Below are positions 13,601 to 25,059 of a stretch of DNA of 64,000 nucleotides, in pieces. Origin of the DNA: Magnaporthiopsis rhizophila (lineage: Eukaryota; Ascomycota; Sordariomycetes; Magnaporthales; Magnaporthaceae); contig PYSS01000133.1 of the NCBI GenBank assembly GCA_003049465.1, forward strand, positions 1-64,000, read 5' to 3'. Within the stretch, counting starts at the first letter, position 1. Each line of letters begins with the position of its first letter. The translations under genes and the position numbers were made by a program. Below the pieces are notes generated by a model. The model saw only the letters and a program-made list of their open reading frames with translations, searched no databases and had not been told where the DNA came from.

Positions 13601-14525
13601 GGTCGTGGCCAGCCCACCCCACAGCCGCTTCCGGCCCACAAGCCCCCCCCCGCCCAGCAGCTATTGGGTCAGCAGTTTCAGGCCCAGGGGCGTCCGGCTC
13701 AGGAGCCCCAACAGAGACTCGGCCGTCTGTGGAAGGAGGCGACGGCCTTCAACGGAAATCAGCGCAAGAATCTCGGCTCGCAAGTCGCCTGGCCCGGAGT
13801 GCACAAGTCCACCGGAAAGCCCCAACGTCTGCATGACAGGGCCCCTCTCTCCATACCCCCGTCCAAGAAGCTGACGGCTCTGATTTACGAGCTCGAGACA
13901 TCGGGAAAGATCGATATCCTCGATCAGCTCGTCGCCCTTACTGAGAGCATCACCCGGAACGACGCCATCATCAACAGCGGCGGCTGGCTGGGCGCGCACT
14001 TCAAGGCCCCTAGCGGAGACCTTTCCTTCCGTACCGGTGCCCCAGTGTATGAGGAGTTCATCGTAAGCATACTGCGCCAGTTTCCTTTACTATTCCTGTC
14101 ATCGTGAAGTTTCTGCCATATTCCTCCTCCGCCACTACTTCTTTCCCAGTAAACCATTGACAGGGCAAATGCTAACTTGGCTGTTTTTGCCCATTGGACA
14201 GAGAATGTTCCCGGATCTCGTCGAGGACATCACCGAGGGTGAATTCAACCTCATGCTGCAAGGCATGCAGGAGGCGGACGCCATGATCGAGTACAAGCAC
14301 GTCCGGCCGTTCATCTACTGCTTCGCCACCGAGCTTCACAAGACTCTTCAGAAAAACCCCGCTCTTCTCTCCCATAGGAACAGGAATTCGAAGCCTCTCA
14401 AGGACGAGCTGAAGAGGATTGTCCTACTCGTGCGTGGTTACGCTGCGTCGCTCTTCCCGGCGAACTATGACCAGCGGGAGGAGCAAGACTCCGACGGAGA
14501 AGAGGACTTCAAGATGACCGGCTGA
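10681..14525 (+). CDS. Large protein with N-terminal SIM-like motif and YGQ tandem repeats
   Basis: Exons 10681-10741, 10929-14062 and 14202-14525 join exactly, giving about 1,172 residues. The short first exon encodes MAAAREVIDLDEDRAT; VIDLD flanked by acids fits a SUMO-interacting motif. Residues ~20-230 contain a conserved-looking basic/aromatic segment. Residues ~480-830 hold about ten degenerate repeats of ~27 residues, each centred on [ST/NA]-x-YGQ with a following Pro-Val/Met and Ser-Gly-Ala. This low-complexity composition resembles the [S/G]YGQ regions of FET-type RNA-binding proteins, but no RRM is visible. The C-terminal ~200 residues look folded and helical and end in an acidic tail (DSDGEEDFKMTG). 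No known domain was recognised. Inference only: a nuclear scaffold or condensate-forming protein. Confidence 0.8.
12460..13320 (+). repeat. Coding minisatellite, ~80-bp units (YGQ repeats)
   Basis: Degenerate in-frame tandem units of about 75-84 bp within the preceding gene. Each encodes a motif close to TG-x-MQ-x3-NAYGQ-x6-YPV-x5-SGA. Units diverge at the DNA level but keep the YGQ core and the spacing, which suggests selection on the protein sequence. Confidence 0.8.
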
Positions 14526-15416
14526 GATGGTCTTGGCGGCGCCTGCGTCGATATGAGCACCACTGTCGGAAGCACATATGGCGAGGAATGCTAGGCTGCC
14601 TACCTACCGACACGGCCGGTGTCGATGGAGCTAACTTTTCTGATTTTTTTGCGTTGCCATTCTACCACATTGTGTTGCAGTCCAAACCCCACTCTCTACT
14701 TCGTTTCCACCCATTGTCTGTGTAAATCAATTCTTTGTTTGAAGGGTGACGGACTCTTTTCTTTTTCTCTTTACGCCATTTCGGCATCGTTTGGGAGAAA
14801 GAAACTGGGATGCTGGGTTACGGCAGGCACCAAACGTGGTCATGGGCAAACTGTCTTGGACTCGAAGGAAATTTTGCACTTGGAGGAAGCATCAATGGGT
14901 AAGCTTGGGTTGATCGGGATTCCTTTTGACTTGGGTTGGCACACTTAGGTAGCGTCTCAGCAATGCCTCCTTTCAAAATTGCCTCTTTCGTCCATCAATC
15001 GCGTGTAAGTGACCGACCCCGCCTGGCGGATCACCGACCCACATTAATTGGTCGTTCTGGGCGGTGAGAGACCAGCGGGTTTACTGCCGGCAATAAGAGC
15101 CTTTGGCGGGGGGAATTTCGTGACTCTGACATGGATTGACAGGATCGTCGCATTTCTTGTCGCGAGTGCCTCGGTTGCAGCCTGACAACGCGCCATTGAT
15201 TGATTCGCTACCCAGACCTCGATACATACCTAGGTAGTTCTCGAATTGGCCTCAGCGCCCGCGACGTCCCTGCCTACAATCCCTCACGCGGCCGTTGACT
15301 CATACGCGGCTCCCACACGCTTCATCCCCGCCGCCCCTTGGCCGGGGCTGTCGGCGGCCCGGCTGTCTGACAATAACCTCGACCCCCGAAACCGCCGCTG
15401 CAGCGTTATCCCCAAG
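14526..15416. other. Intergenic: 3' UTR plus RPC34 promoter
   Basis: No supported gene. The left part is T-rich and reads like a 3' UTR. The right part leads into the RPC34 start at 15417; an upstream in-frame ATG-less extension to 15246 is open, but its composition is not conserved-looking. Confidence 0.45.
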
Positions 15417-16830
15417 ATGGCGACCGCGCGGTCGACGCCGTCGACGGCCGAGGACCCGTCCAAGGTCCAGGAGCTGAAGGATGAGCTCTACGAGGCCTGC
15501 GTCAACAACGGCTCCGTCGGGCGCCTCTACACCCAGAAGGACCTCTTCGCGCTCGGCGTGATCCCCGAGGACAGCCCCATGCTGCTCATGCGCGTGGTGC
15601 AGGGGCTGACGGACGACAAGCTGCTGGTGCCCGTCAACGACCAGCGCAAGGGACTGTCTTGGAAGTACCGCACACGCGCAGATGCCCAAAAGTAGGGACC
15701 TCCCCTCCTTCTCTCCAACCTAGCTACCTACCCCTTGGCCCCTGTGCATGGCGAATTGGGGCGCAGGCCGCCCGGCCGGGGAAACACGCTACGCTGATGA
15801 CGCCCGGCTCTATCTAACCTTTTGCTTCATGAAAACATATAGATACAACAACCTCCCCTCCAGCGATGCCGTGCTCGTATACTCGCTCATCGACGAGGCG
15901 GGCGCCGACGGGATCTGGTCGCGCGTGATCCTGCGGCGCCTGGGCATGCACGACGCGACGCTCAAGCAGGCCCTCAAGCAGCTCGAGAGCAAGGGCTTCA
16001 TCTCGGAGATGAAGAGCGTCGAGCACCCAAACAAGAAGATGTACATCAAGGCCAACCTGAAGCCGTCCGAGAAGGCCACCGGCGGACCCTGGTACAACGA
16101 CTCGACCCTCGACGAGGCCTTCATCGACGAGCTGGAGCGCGTCGTCTTTGACATTGTCAAGGCGCAGAGCACATACCGGTCGCATGCTACCCCCGCGACG
16201 GCGTCCCTTGGTGGCGGCGGCGGTGGCTCCCGCGCGCCCAAGAAGGCCATCAAGGGGTCGGCCGACCAGGCCAGAAAGGGCAAGAAGCGCTCGGCCGCCG
16301 AAGCGGGCGTGGAAGAAGGCGGCGGCGGTGGCGAGAGGCCACCACCAAAGGTCAACGGCCATGCGGCAACCGAGGCGGCAGGGGCGAGGAAAAGCGTGCT
16401 GCGCCCGCTGCCCGCCGGGTACAAGGGGTACCCCACGACCAAGCAGATCGCCGTCCTCATAGGAGAGGCGGGAATCGCAAAGAACCAGACGCTCGAGGAG
16501 GACGACATCCAGCAGCTGGTGGACGTGCTCGTCTTCGACGGCCTCATCGAGCCCGTGCACCACGGGTACGAGCCGCGCAAGCCCGGCTACCGCGCCGCCG
16601 CCATCCCGCGGCTGGACGATGCTGCCACCAGCGACAGCAACCAGCTAGACGTCGTCCGCATGGGCCCGCCCGCCCGCGAGAATGGACTGACCGAGGCGCC
16701 CTGCGGCAAGTGCCCGGTCTTTGAGCTGTGCGAAGAAGGGGGGCCCGTCAGTCCGCGGACCTGTATATACTACAATAGGTGGCTCGGCCTCGAAACAGAA
16801 GCAAAAAAGCCCGAAGTGCTTGAAATATGA
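15417..16830 (+). CDS. RPC34: RNA polymerase III subunit RPC6/RPC34
   Basis: Two exons, 15417-15691 and 15843-16830, join as AA|A TAC to give 420 residues. RPC34 (human RPC39) forms, with RPC82 and RPC31, the trimer that opens promoters for tRNA and 5S genes. Visible features are tandem winged-helix domains: wH1 with LYTQKDL/LLMRVVQGLTDDKLL at about residues 10-85, and wH2 with LVYSLIDEAG-DGIWSRVI-RLGM at about 95-155. An Ala/Gly/Lys linker follows (~215-290), then a C-terminal segment with four cysteines (CGKCPVFELC...C) that matches the iron-sulfur site of this subunit. The start at 15417 was chosen because it gives the conserved N-terminus without the Pro-rich extension. Confidence 0.95.
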
Positions 16831-17243
16831 TGGATACCTGCTGCAACGATTTGGTGCCGGCTTGGCGTCTTTCTACTGTATCTGTAGTGCTTTCGAGATT
16901 GGTATTTTGGGAGTTAGGCGGCAAACTAGAACGGCTTGGGGATTTTCTTTTTGTCGTGGCAGATATTTTAATGATACCCCTACGGCACATCAGCCTCAAA
17001 TAGTGGAATTTGGGACGAGCGAGAACCGCAAAGTCGATGGCATAGAGTGGTGAATTCACTTGACTAGTTGAATTTGATTCTAGGTTTCCCACCAAGGATC
17101 TTGGTTGTCCTGTGTTTTAAAACGATCCGTCCAATTTTGTGCTTCCAAAATTTCGCCTTGGCACCAATGGCTGGCTCCCCGTCAAACAGGGAGGGGGAGC
17201 CCTGCCCATTATGCGTGTGCGATTCCCGTCATGAACGAATAAT
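16831..17243. other. Convergent 3' intergenic region
   Basis: About 410 bp between the ends of RPC34 and the cyclophilin gene. It is AT-richer than its surroundings and has no coding signal; it probably contains both 3' UTRs. Confidence 0.5.
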
Positions 17244-18480
17244 TTACAGAACGCCAGCATCGACGATGGTGGGCCTGAAGTTTGACTTCTTGCCGCCGGG
17301 ACCGTCAGGGTTGTACGCGTTGGCCTTGATGCCGCCGCTCTGGCTGCCCTGGGCCTCGACGGCCTTGATGACGTTGTCGTAGCCCTCGATAACCTCGCCG
17401 AAGACGACATGCTTGCCGTCGAGCCACGACGTGATGGCGGTCGTGATGAAGAACTGAGAGCCGTTGCTGATGAAGAGAAAGGAAGCAAGAGAGTTAGCCG
17501 TTGTGTCCTGGTGTCGTAAAAGATCCGGTCCGAGTCCCGAGCTTGGAGCTCCTACGGAGCAACTTACGTGTTGGGGCCAGCGTTGGCCATCGACAGAAGG
17601 CCGACCTTGCTGTGCTTGACCTGGAAGTTCTCGTCGGCAAACTTCTCGCCGTAGATTGACTTGCCGCCAGTGCCCTATAGTCAATACTGTCAGTCAGAGT
17701 CCAGCTGGGGACCGTAGCTGCGCGAGTTCGGCAGGCGCTCAACGAGGTGTTGACATACATTACCACGGGTGAAGTCACCGCCCTGGAGCATGAAGTTGGG
17801 GATCACACGGTGGAACGAGGAGCCCTTGTAGCCAATGGTGCTGCCATCTTTGTCCTTGAATCCTGCGCAGAGCTGCTTGAAGTTGTCGGCGGTCTTGGGG
17901 ACAATGTCGTCGTACAGCTCGAAGACAACACGGCCGGAGTTCGGGGCTGTAGTTGCAAAGGTAGGCGTCAGTTCACGTTCAAAGTGGGGTAAGAGAGGTG
18001 AATTGGTGGCGATGAGGTCGAAGTCGGCCAGCTTCCTCAATAGCCTTGAGGACCTGGTCGCAGTATCGACGAGGACAAGCGATCCATAGCATCGACCACA
18101 GCTGATACACCGAAAGGGAGAATGAATAACTTACGGCCAGACTCCGGGGTGTTCTGGTCCGCCCACTGGATGTCAAAGTAGCTGCAGAGCACGCGTTGCG
18201 TTAGCGTCGCCGTTCCCCCGAAAGGAACCCGTCTCCAAAAACTTCTCTGCAGATGCTGAGGAGGAGGAAGAACCTACACCTTGGTGCGCGACATGTTGGA
18301 TGCGTTGGCCGAGCTGGCTGAGTAGAATCGGACTTTGAAGGTGCGGTGGATGGGAGGTGAAGAAGGGCTGTTGTTGCACTTGAAGCTTGAAAGAAGATGG
18401 GTTTGGAAAGAAGAGCGCGGAAGTGAAGAAGTGAAGAGGTTATGGCGGGGAACGAGGGGTCGAAGGAGAGCAGGCCTCAT
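17244..18480 (-). CDS. Cyclophilin peptidyl-prolyl isomerase, putative mitochondrial and cytosolic forms
   Basis: Five exons on the minus strand: 18480-18278, 18181-18135, 17946-17759, 17674-17568 and 17466-17244. They join to 255 residues. The isomerase core shows FHRVIPNFMLQGGDFT, the GTGGKSIYGEKF loop, ANAGPNTNGSQFFITT and the WLDGKHVVFGEV motif, so catalytic Arg, Phe and Gln and the cyclosporin-contact Trp are present. Residues 1-62 are rich in Arg, Ser and Phe with no acids and end in VRFYSASS, which looks like a mitochondrial presequence. A second ATG at 18294 (MSRTKV) would give a 193-residue cytosolic protein. One fungal gene making both forms is known for Neurospora csr-1; dual use here is inferred. 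Confidence 0.93.
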
Positions 18481-20187
18481 TTTGATTGATTCGGCAGCTG
18501 CGCGGGGAGGTAGGCATTAGCAATCGACCAATCAGAATCCAGGAACAAGGGCGTGCAGATGACGACTGAGGAGTTCACGTGATGAGGGGTAAAAGCTCCC
18601 GAGCTCCAGCTTGATCTGCGGATGGCGCTAAGCCGCTTTTGGCCTGGGGCAAGTCCGTGGCAGAATCCCTGTCTGCCATGTTTTCCAGCCTTGGAGCACT
18701 TGCGAGGCGTTTGATTGTAAGCGCCCAAGGGAAGTCCAATTGAATGGTCTGGTATTTTGCCAATTGCATCCCCTTCCACGGAATTTTTGTTCCATGCAGA
18801 GCCTATACCCAGCAATTGGACGTGATGCCCTCAGCCCTAATCCTTTGTCCGGCTCGGGCTTCGGATTGTGCTGGGAGGGCGGGGCAAGGGTTTCGTTGGC
18901 TTGGCGCTCTGGTCTCCTCCTTTGCCACGCTTGGATCAAACCGTACACCCGCGTGCCCAATCAAGCCAGCAAAGAGCTGCAGCATGACGGGGCGTCCTTG
19001 GATGGATCAATGGTGTTCTTGCGAGCGGCGCAGCTCCCTCGGGCCCACTCGGGAAGAGCACCGCCCGCTCTAAGCCAGGACGAACGGGAGTGACCACAAC
19101 CGCAAGGGTTTTGCCAGATTTGCCATCACCACTAAAAATGTCTCCCTTTCGCTCAAAGAGAAAATTCCCAGACGGCTTTGTGGCATGTATGCGCGGACAG
19201 GTCTGGGGTAGGTTATGATTTGGGGTTTGGGGGCGGCATATATCAAGCAGGGAGAGCTCGAAAGCTCCCTGTCTGATCAGGGGAACACAGACGGAGCTAT
19301 AGATAACGTTTACTCACTAATTAGGCTTCAAGAATGGTGTGGAGGCCACTCAATGGAGACACAGAGATGTTGGACAGATGGCGCAAATAAAAAAGATGAG
19401 GTTATTTGGAGACACCAGGAAACAGATGTGGGAAAAAATCGAGATCAAAACCACATTGACGTTGTTAGTCGTGTTCGGCAATCGGCCTCTCCTTGGTGGT
19501 CAGAGCTCCGATCCTGGTTGGGCGGGTCCGGCGCAGCTCTATGTCTTTAGGCCTCAGGCAACAAATCTCGACCTTGGCGTCAAGCCCTCACATCGGGAGA
19601 AGAATTCCTCCGGCTTGAGGATGGGCCTTGTAGATATCTCTCCCCATGCACTGCTGGATGGTCCTTACACTAGATGTGTCAATGGCACACAATAGGTATT
19701 GCTACATGTCCGAGACTAGTCGCAATTGATCCCCTTTTGCACGCCTCACAGTTCGGGAGGCTGCTAGCCCTCCGTAAGGTTGGGCGCCCAGCTGGACAAA
19801 GCATAACCAGGGCCGGAAAGGCAGAGAGAGGAAACCCAGGTAATTACCGAGAGTATCAAACTGCAAGACGTCTTGGAGGATTTGATATGCAGATCGACCA
19901 TTCAACCTTTCCATTACAGTACTTGGAGGACAGCTGGGACGGTCAAGGTCACATGATCCCGCAAGGCTTTATGTCAGCGCCATTGGGCTTCAGGCATCTT
20001 GGCACCCGCCGCCCGTGCGTCGCCAGAGTGGATGCACCGCGCTGACCAGCGACCTCCATGGATTCTGGCTTCTTTCGTCGTATCGCGCCCGTCGCATCGA
20101 GATAGCGTCCTCTGCATCACATCAACCCACGAACTGAACAGCCACCTGCTTGTTTGACAACAGACTTCGCCTCACGCGCCTGCCATC
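18481..20187. other. Long intergenic region
   Basis: No supported gene in 1.7 kb. Open frames on both strands are short and do not resemble known families. The right end is the promoter and leader of the ENTH gene. Confidence 0.45.
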
Positions 20188-22122
20188 ATGGATTGGAACA
20201 ACCTCAAAGACACGGTGTCGAACCTGACATTGTACGATGTCAAGGCCGGCGTGCGCAAGGTGCAGAATGGTGAGCGAGATCCTGCCCCCGGCCGCCTGCG
20301 CAGCGCACCGCCGAGGCTCAACATGGAAGCCGGCCTTGCTGACTGTTGATCCAGCTGTCATGAACTATACTGAGATGGAGTCCAAGGTAAACATCCCTCG
20401 CCAGCATTAAGGGGAGTGTACATGCCGCCTCAGGCATGCCGCCGTCACCGAGCTGACCATCAGGTGTTCATCCGCAGGTTAGAGAAGCAACCAACAACGA
20501 GCCATGGGGCGCTTCTTCCACCTTGCAGCAGGAGATCGCCAACGGAACCTTCAACTAGTATGCCCATCCCCGTAGAGCCGACCTTACCGCAGGACCCAAA
20601 CCCCCCAACTTCCATGTTCCAAGCCAGCGCTAACATTGCCGTCTCTGCCCCACCCGTCAGTCAAACGCTCAACGAGATCATGCCCATGATATACCGCCGG
20701 TTCACTGAGAAGACGGCCGAGGAGTGGCGCCAGATCTACAAAGCCCTCCAGCTTCTCGAGTTTCTGATCAAGCACGGCTCGGAACGTGTTATCGACGACG
20801 CCCGCTCCCACCTGACTCTACTCAAGATGCTGCGTCAGTTCCACTACATCGACCCCAACGGCAAGGACCAGGGAATCAACGTGCGAAACCGCGCCAAGGA
20901 GCTGGCAGAGCTCCTCGGGGACGTCGACCGCATACGCGCCGAGCGCAAGAAGGCCCGCGCCAACAAGGCCAAGTACACTGGGGTTGAGGGCGGCGGCGGT
21001 GGTGGCTTTTCCAGCAGCAGCCGGTACGGAGGGTTCGGGAATGAGTCCGGCGGCTATGGCGGTGGAGGCGGTGGCAGCAGCGCAAACTATGGCGGGTACT
21101 CGGGCGGCGTATACGGCGACGGAGGTGGCTTCGGGGGACAGACGGATGAGTGGCGCGGCAGTGGTGGCGGCGGTGGCAGCAGCAGCCGCGCTGACAAGTT
21201 TGAGGAGTACGACGAGTTCGACGAGGGCGAGAAGAAGCCTGCGGTCTCTCACGGCTCGTCAAGGCCTGGCGTGAAACGCACTACTGGCGGATCCTCGGCT
21301 TCATCCTCCAAAGCAGCCGAGCCACCCAAGAAGGAGCCTGAGGTTGACCTGTTCTCATTCGACGATCCCGCACCATCTTCTTCAGCCGCCGCCGCCCCGC
21401 TTGCCCCATCTGCCGGCTCCGGCTTTGGCTCGCTCGCGCCGCCCGCCGCGAACAATGATGACGACGAATTCGATGATTTCCAGTCGGCCGCCCCGGCGCA
21501 GCCCCTGGCCCCGCCCATGGTGACTTCTACCGCCTCCAACGCGCAATTTGCCGCGCCGAAGCCTGTTTCCGCTCCCCAACAGGCTAATCTCGGCACCATG
21601 GTCGGCCTTTCGTCCATATCTCCTCCTCCAGCTACCTCCGCAGTAGCCTCCCCACCGGCAGCCAACTACTCTTCTCTCAGCAACCCCCTGACCAGCCCGC
21701 CGCAGCCAACAGGCTATCAGGCTGCGCAGCCCAACTACTTTACGTCTGTGCAGGCAGGCGGGCCTCAGCCGCCCTCGCTGCAGGGCCGGCAAGGTTCGGC
21801 AGCTGGGAGCAGCTTCGGCGGCATGACCCCCATGTCAGCGTCCAGCACAGGTGGCCCTGCGGCGAAGCCTGCGGCCAAGAGCGCCGGCGGTGATGCTTTT
21901 GGTTCTTTGTGGTCGCAGGCTAGCGTGGGCGTCAAGAAGGCGAGCGCCCCCAGCGCAGGTCCAGCCATGGGACAGCTGGCCAAGGAGAAGAGTGCGGCCG
22001 GCATCTGGGGCACCAACGCGGCTGCTCCAGCTGCTCCTGCGGCAGGGGCAAACCGCCCGGCACCACCTCCCGGTACTGCCAGCGGCAGCGCGAACAATGA
22101 TCTTGCGGACCTGCTTGGTTGA
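20188..22122 (+). CDS. Ent3-like ENTH-domain clathrin adaptor
   Basis: Four exons (20188-20269, 20355-20386, 20478-20557, 20661-22122) join exactly to 551 residues. The first three are very short, as is common for genes of this family. Residues ~10-155 form an ENTH domain: DVKAGVRKVQNAVMNYTEMESKV, NNEPWG, MIYRRFTEKTAEEWRQIYKALQLLEFLIKHGSERV and the following helices. It should bind phosphoinositides and act in traffic between Golgi and endosomes. The rest is disordered: a Gly-rich block (~165-230), then motifs EVDLFSFDDPA and DDDEFDDFQSA, which fit the acidic-phenylalanine type that binds gamma-adaptin/GGA ears, and a C-terminal NNDLADLLG resembling a clathrin box. No ubiquitin-interacting motif is seen, which favours Ent3/epsinR over Ent1/2. 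Confidence 0.92.
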
Positions 22123-22665
22123 TTCAGACTTGCACACAGCTGGGTCGGTAGACATGATGTGGGTGTGGTTATATCTGGGCATCGGTTTCTCCGGGTAGAC
22201 TTGCGGGTATCAGGAACGCACTCCCTCTGCAGGTGGTGAGGGTGCCAGGAAAGCACGCGGGCTCGGTGACCGGGGATATCCGTGTCCTCTTGTTCGAAAA
22301 GCATACGATATGGGCTTCTTTTTGTTTTCTCTTTCTAGATTTCTCAGCTTTACATCTTTCAGCCTTGTTCAGAGAAAAGTATTCTATTGTTCCTCATCTA
22401 CGCCACGCAGTCTACGGGGTTATAAATTACGGGTGAGCGCGTTCCATTGTTGGCGTGACCTGTTCTCCTGACGATGAACCCAGCCTGAGGATGCCAGAGC
22501 ATGGAGGACCAACTGAGACCACGAAGCACGTCTGCAACTGGGTCAGGGTATTTTTCTTTGCACTCTCGTCTGCCTATTATTTTACTTGTCTCGAGCTCCA
22601 TGCTCCAATTCGGAATAATGACCAAACAAGAAGAGCCTTATCGCCTCGGGCTCTATCGAGACCCT
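22123..22665. other. Convergent 3' intergenic region
   Basis: About 540 bp between two converging genes. T-rich, without coding signal; likely holds the two 3' UTRs. Confidence 0.45.
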
Positions 22666-23562
22666 TTACCGAGAGGCCCTTTTGGCACACCGGCTCACGC
22701 GTTGAACAACCTCGAACCTCACACAGTCGTCCTGGGCCCCGCGGTTCGCGACGGGCATGACGACGGGCTGGTGGTTCCGGGCCGACATCGTGGTGCAGAT
22801 ACGGTATATGCCGACAGGCAGGCCTCCCGGGACCTGGGCGTGGAGCTCGCCTTGCTCGTCGAGTGGGCTGTCGAGGCCCTTGAAGTAGGCAAAGTCTAGC
22901 GGGTCGGGCGGGACGCGGGCGCCGTAACCCGTCGCGAGGCGCTGCACCACAATATGCAGGTGGCCCTTGATGCGGCCCCGGTCGTCGAGGTCCTGCGGCG
23001 CCGTGTAGTAGGACACGACCGGGTTGACGAGGTAGCCGGCATCGAGCTTGCGCACGGCCACGACCACGTCGATGGTGGTGTTTGCGGCAAGCCGCTCGCC
23101 GTGGCCCGGCTTCCAGATGATGGCCGACGGCATCTGCGCCGTCGACGGGATGCGGCCCAGCGGGATGGGGTTGCAGGAGCCATTCGTGTTTTGCTTGCCG
23201 TTTGTTGTCGTGTAGCCCTTGCAGAAGTTGATGAAGTTTTCCGAGTCCCTGTTTTTTTTTATGTAGGGTAAGTAAGGTTATCCGCCAGCAGCAGTTATGT
23301 TTCGCGACCTCCCGCACAAATAGAAATCAACAGCAGGCCGGGCTTACGTTTCGGACGGTGCGAGGCCCGCTCTAATGCCTGGTGTCCCCGGCTCCAGCCC
23401 AGTGTACCTGCTCGCGTTCTGCAGCAGGTCCGCGTGCACACAGGCGCCACCATGCCGCCTGCTGAGATCACCGCCGAGGGCGGGGTGGCCAGAAGCAGCC
23501 ACTGCAGAGACAGTATCGGTAGCCGCAAGGGCTGATAGGAGGAGGGCTGTTGGCAGCAACAT
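22666..23562 (-). CDS. Small secreted fungal protein, conserved family of unknown function
   Basis: Two exons, 23562-23348 and 23248-22666, join as AC|G to 265 residues. Residues 1-23 are a hydrophobic signal peptide. The mature part begins after an H/G-rich stretch and shows a pattern I recognise from a widespread secreted fungal family often mislabelled 'ribosomal protein S17': FINFCKGYTTTNGKQ, GSCNPIPLGRIPST, VNPVVSYYTAPQDL, KGHLHIVVQ, LDFAYFKGL, GGLPVGIYRICTT and ARNHQPVVMPVANRGAQDD. Conserved cysteines suggest disulfides. Function is not known; expression during plant or substrate contact is plausible but not shown here. The ORF extends N-terminally to another Met (23625), rejected because the signal peptide begins at 23562. 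Confidence 0.88.
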
Positions 23563-24508
23563 GGTCGGTAACTGTGACTTTCTGCGAGGCTTAAAAGAGG
23601 GAAGATCGGCACACTGGGCTGGCACGCGGGAGAAAGTGAGGCGCCATCAACCTCTTACATGTTCATAAGGGATCTATTAAATAGGTGTACCCATATCCTA
23701 CCGGACCTCGAAAGCACCTTCCAGCCTCGGGGCTTCCATGCTTACCCGCCAAGTCTTTTTTGCCTCCCACAAACTCCGGACGGCAGGTGCGATCATTGAA
23801 TGCAAGGCAACATTCCAAGCCCGAAGTCGGCCATCTAGACCTTGTCCGGTCGGCTAATGTATCGGAGGGCACAAAAGGGGACGGGCAACCAATCAGACAT
23901 ATGCGGTGACTCGGGATCATCAGTGGCGATTGGCTGATGGGTGCCCTCCCTTGGGCTAACTTTGCCGCACACAAAAGATTCCAAAGGGGTGCTATAAGCT
24001 GCATATCTTGGGAGCTCGGCGTCGGTCGGCCGCGTTGCCTAATCCTCCAAATCGGGATGCTTCCCCAAGAGCAGACCTTGACTTGGGGTTGGAATATCGA
24101 CGGCGTGGTAAATGAGTGTGGTAAGCAGGATGGAACCCTTTATACAAAAATAGAGGTAGGTCCTGCCGTGTTCGTGTGCTCGGGGACCTCTGAGTGTCTG
24201 ACCAATATCTGCCGTCCGCCGCCCTCCATCCCATCCTACGGGGAGGCAAAATCATATCATGCATGCAGGCGGTGGAAATGGGTGCCCGGTTGCTCCTTCC
24301 CATCACAACTGTTGAGCTCGGCTGCCGTCGCATTTGAGGTCGTTGGAATATTAAAATCCGTCAAGCCCATGAATCTTTGGTTGATTGCTTGCATTCGATG
24401 CCCGCCCGAGACTGGATGGACAACGCGGAACCGTTTTCACGATTCAGGGGAAGTCGATTGCTCCGCTCCAGAGCGTCATAGAGCCATATGCTAACAACAT
24501 CATACGTC
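23563..24508. other. Intergenic, promoter side of two units
   Basis: No gene supported. Contains CAAT-like and short AT-rich elements but nothing diagnostic. The tRNA-Arg gene begins at its right end. Confidence 0.4.
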
Positions 24509-24580
24509 GGTCCTGTGGCCTAATGGTAAGGCGTTGCTTTCCGGTGGCAAAGATTTTGGGTTCGAGTCCCAACGGGATCG
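24509..24580 (+). tRNA. tRNA-Arg (anticodon CCG), intronless
   Basis: 72 nt fold into a full cloverleaf. Acceptor GGTCCTG pairs with CGGGATC (with two G-T wobbles), discriminator G. The D-arm is GCC...GGC with loop TAATGGTAA. The anticodon stem TTGCT/GGCAA encloses loop TTCCGGT, so positions 34-36 are CCG, which reads the CGG arginine codon. Variable loop is five bases. T-arm TTGGG/CCCAA with loop TTCGAGT. A- and B-box sequences for RNA polymerase III are intact, and a T-run (TTCTTTTT) follows about 10 nt downstream as terminator. Confidence 0.95.
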
Positions 24581-25059
24581 TAGTCACCTTCTTTTTGCTG
24601 TTTTGTGCAGGCTCCTTCCATTATTTTCCCACTCTCTTTTGCCGTCTTGTTTGCCTTCTGTGCGGGAGTCGTGCTACCTGGTAGCCAGCGTCTGCGTAGA
24701 ACATCATTGTAGAGATTATCAAGGCATCGACGGGACGTAATCAAATTATGCAATTTAAATCAGCAGATACGACGCATCACGTTATGCAGCTCTTCTGGTA
24801 TTATACAGACACAACGAGGCATGTCAGTGTGACAAGTCAAGACAGCGTCACGCCCAAGCCCAGAATCATTGCACGTCATGGATTCATCAGCGACTTCAGG
24901 TAAAGGCAAACTACAAGGCAATTAATGTGGCGAGCGCAGAACTGAACGGCTGACGGACAGACCCCTTCCAGTCGGACATGCAAAAACGCACCAAAAACCT
25001 TCTCCCGCTCGTCTTCACCGGTGATTACCTAGTTACCTACCTCAACATCCAGAAGGTAC
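24581..25059. other. Intergenic after tRNA
   Basis: Pol III terminator-like T-run immediately after the tRNA, then no recognisable feature until the 3' end of the sti1 gene. Confidence 0.45.

Noticed and set aside
15246..15416. N-terminal extension of RPC34
   Set aside because: Non-ATG start and Pro/Ala-rich non-conserved sequence; Met at 15417 gives the family N-terminus.
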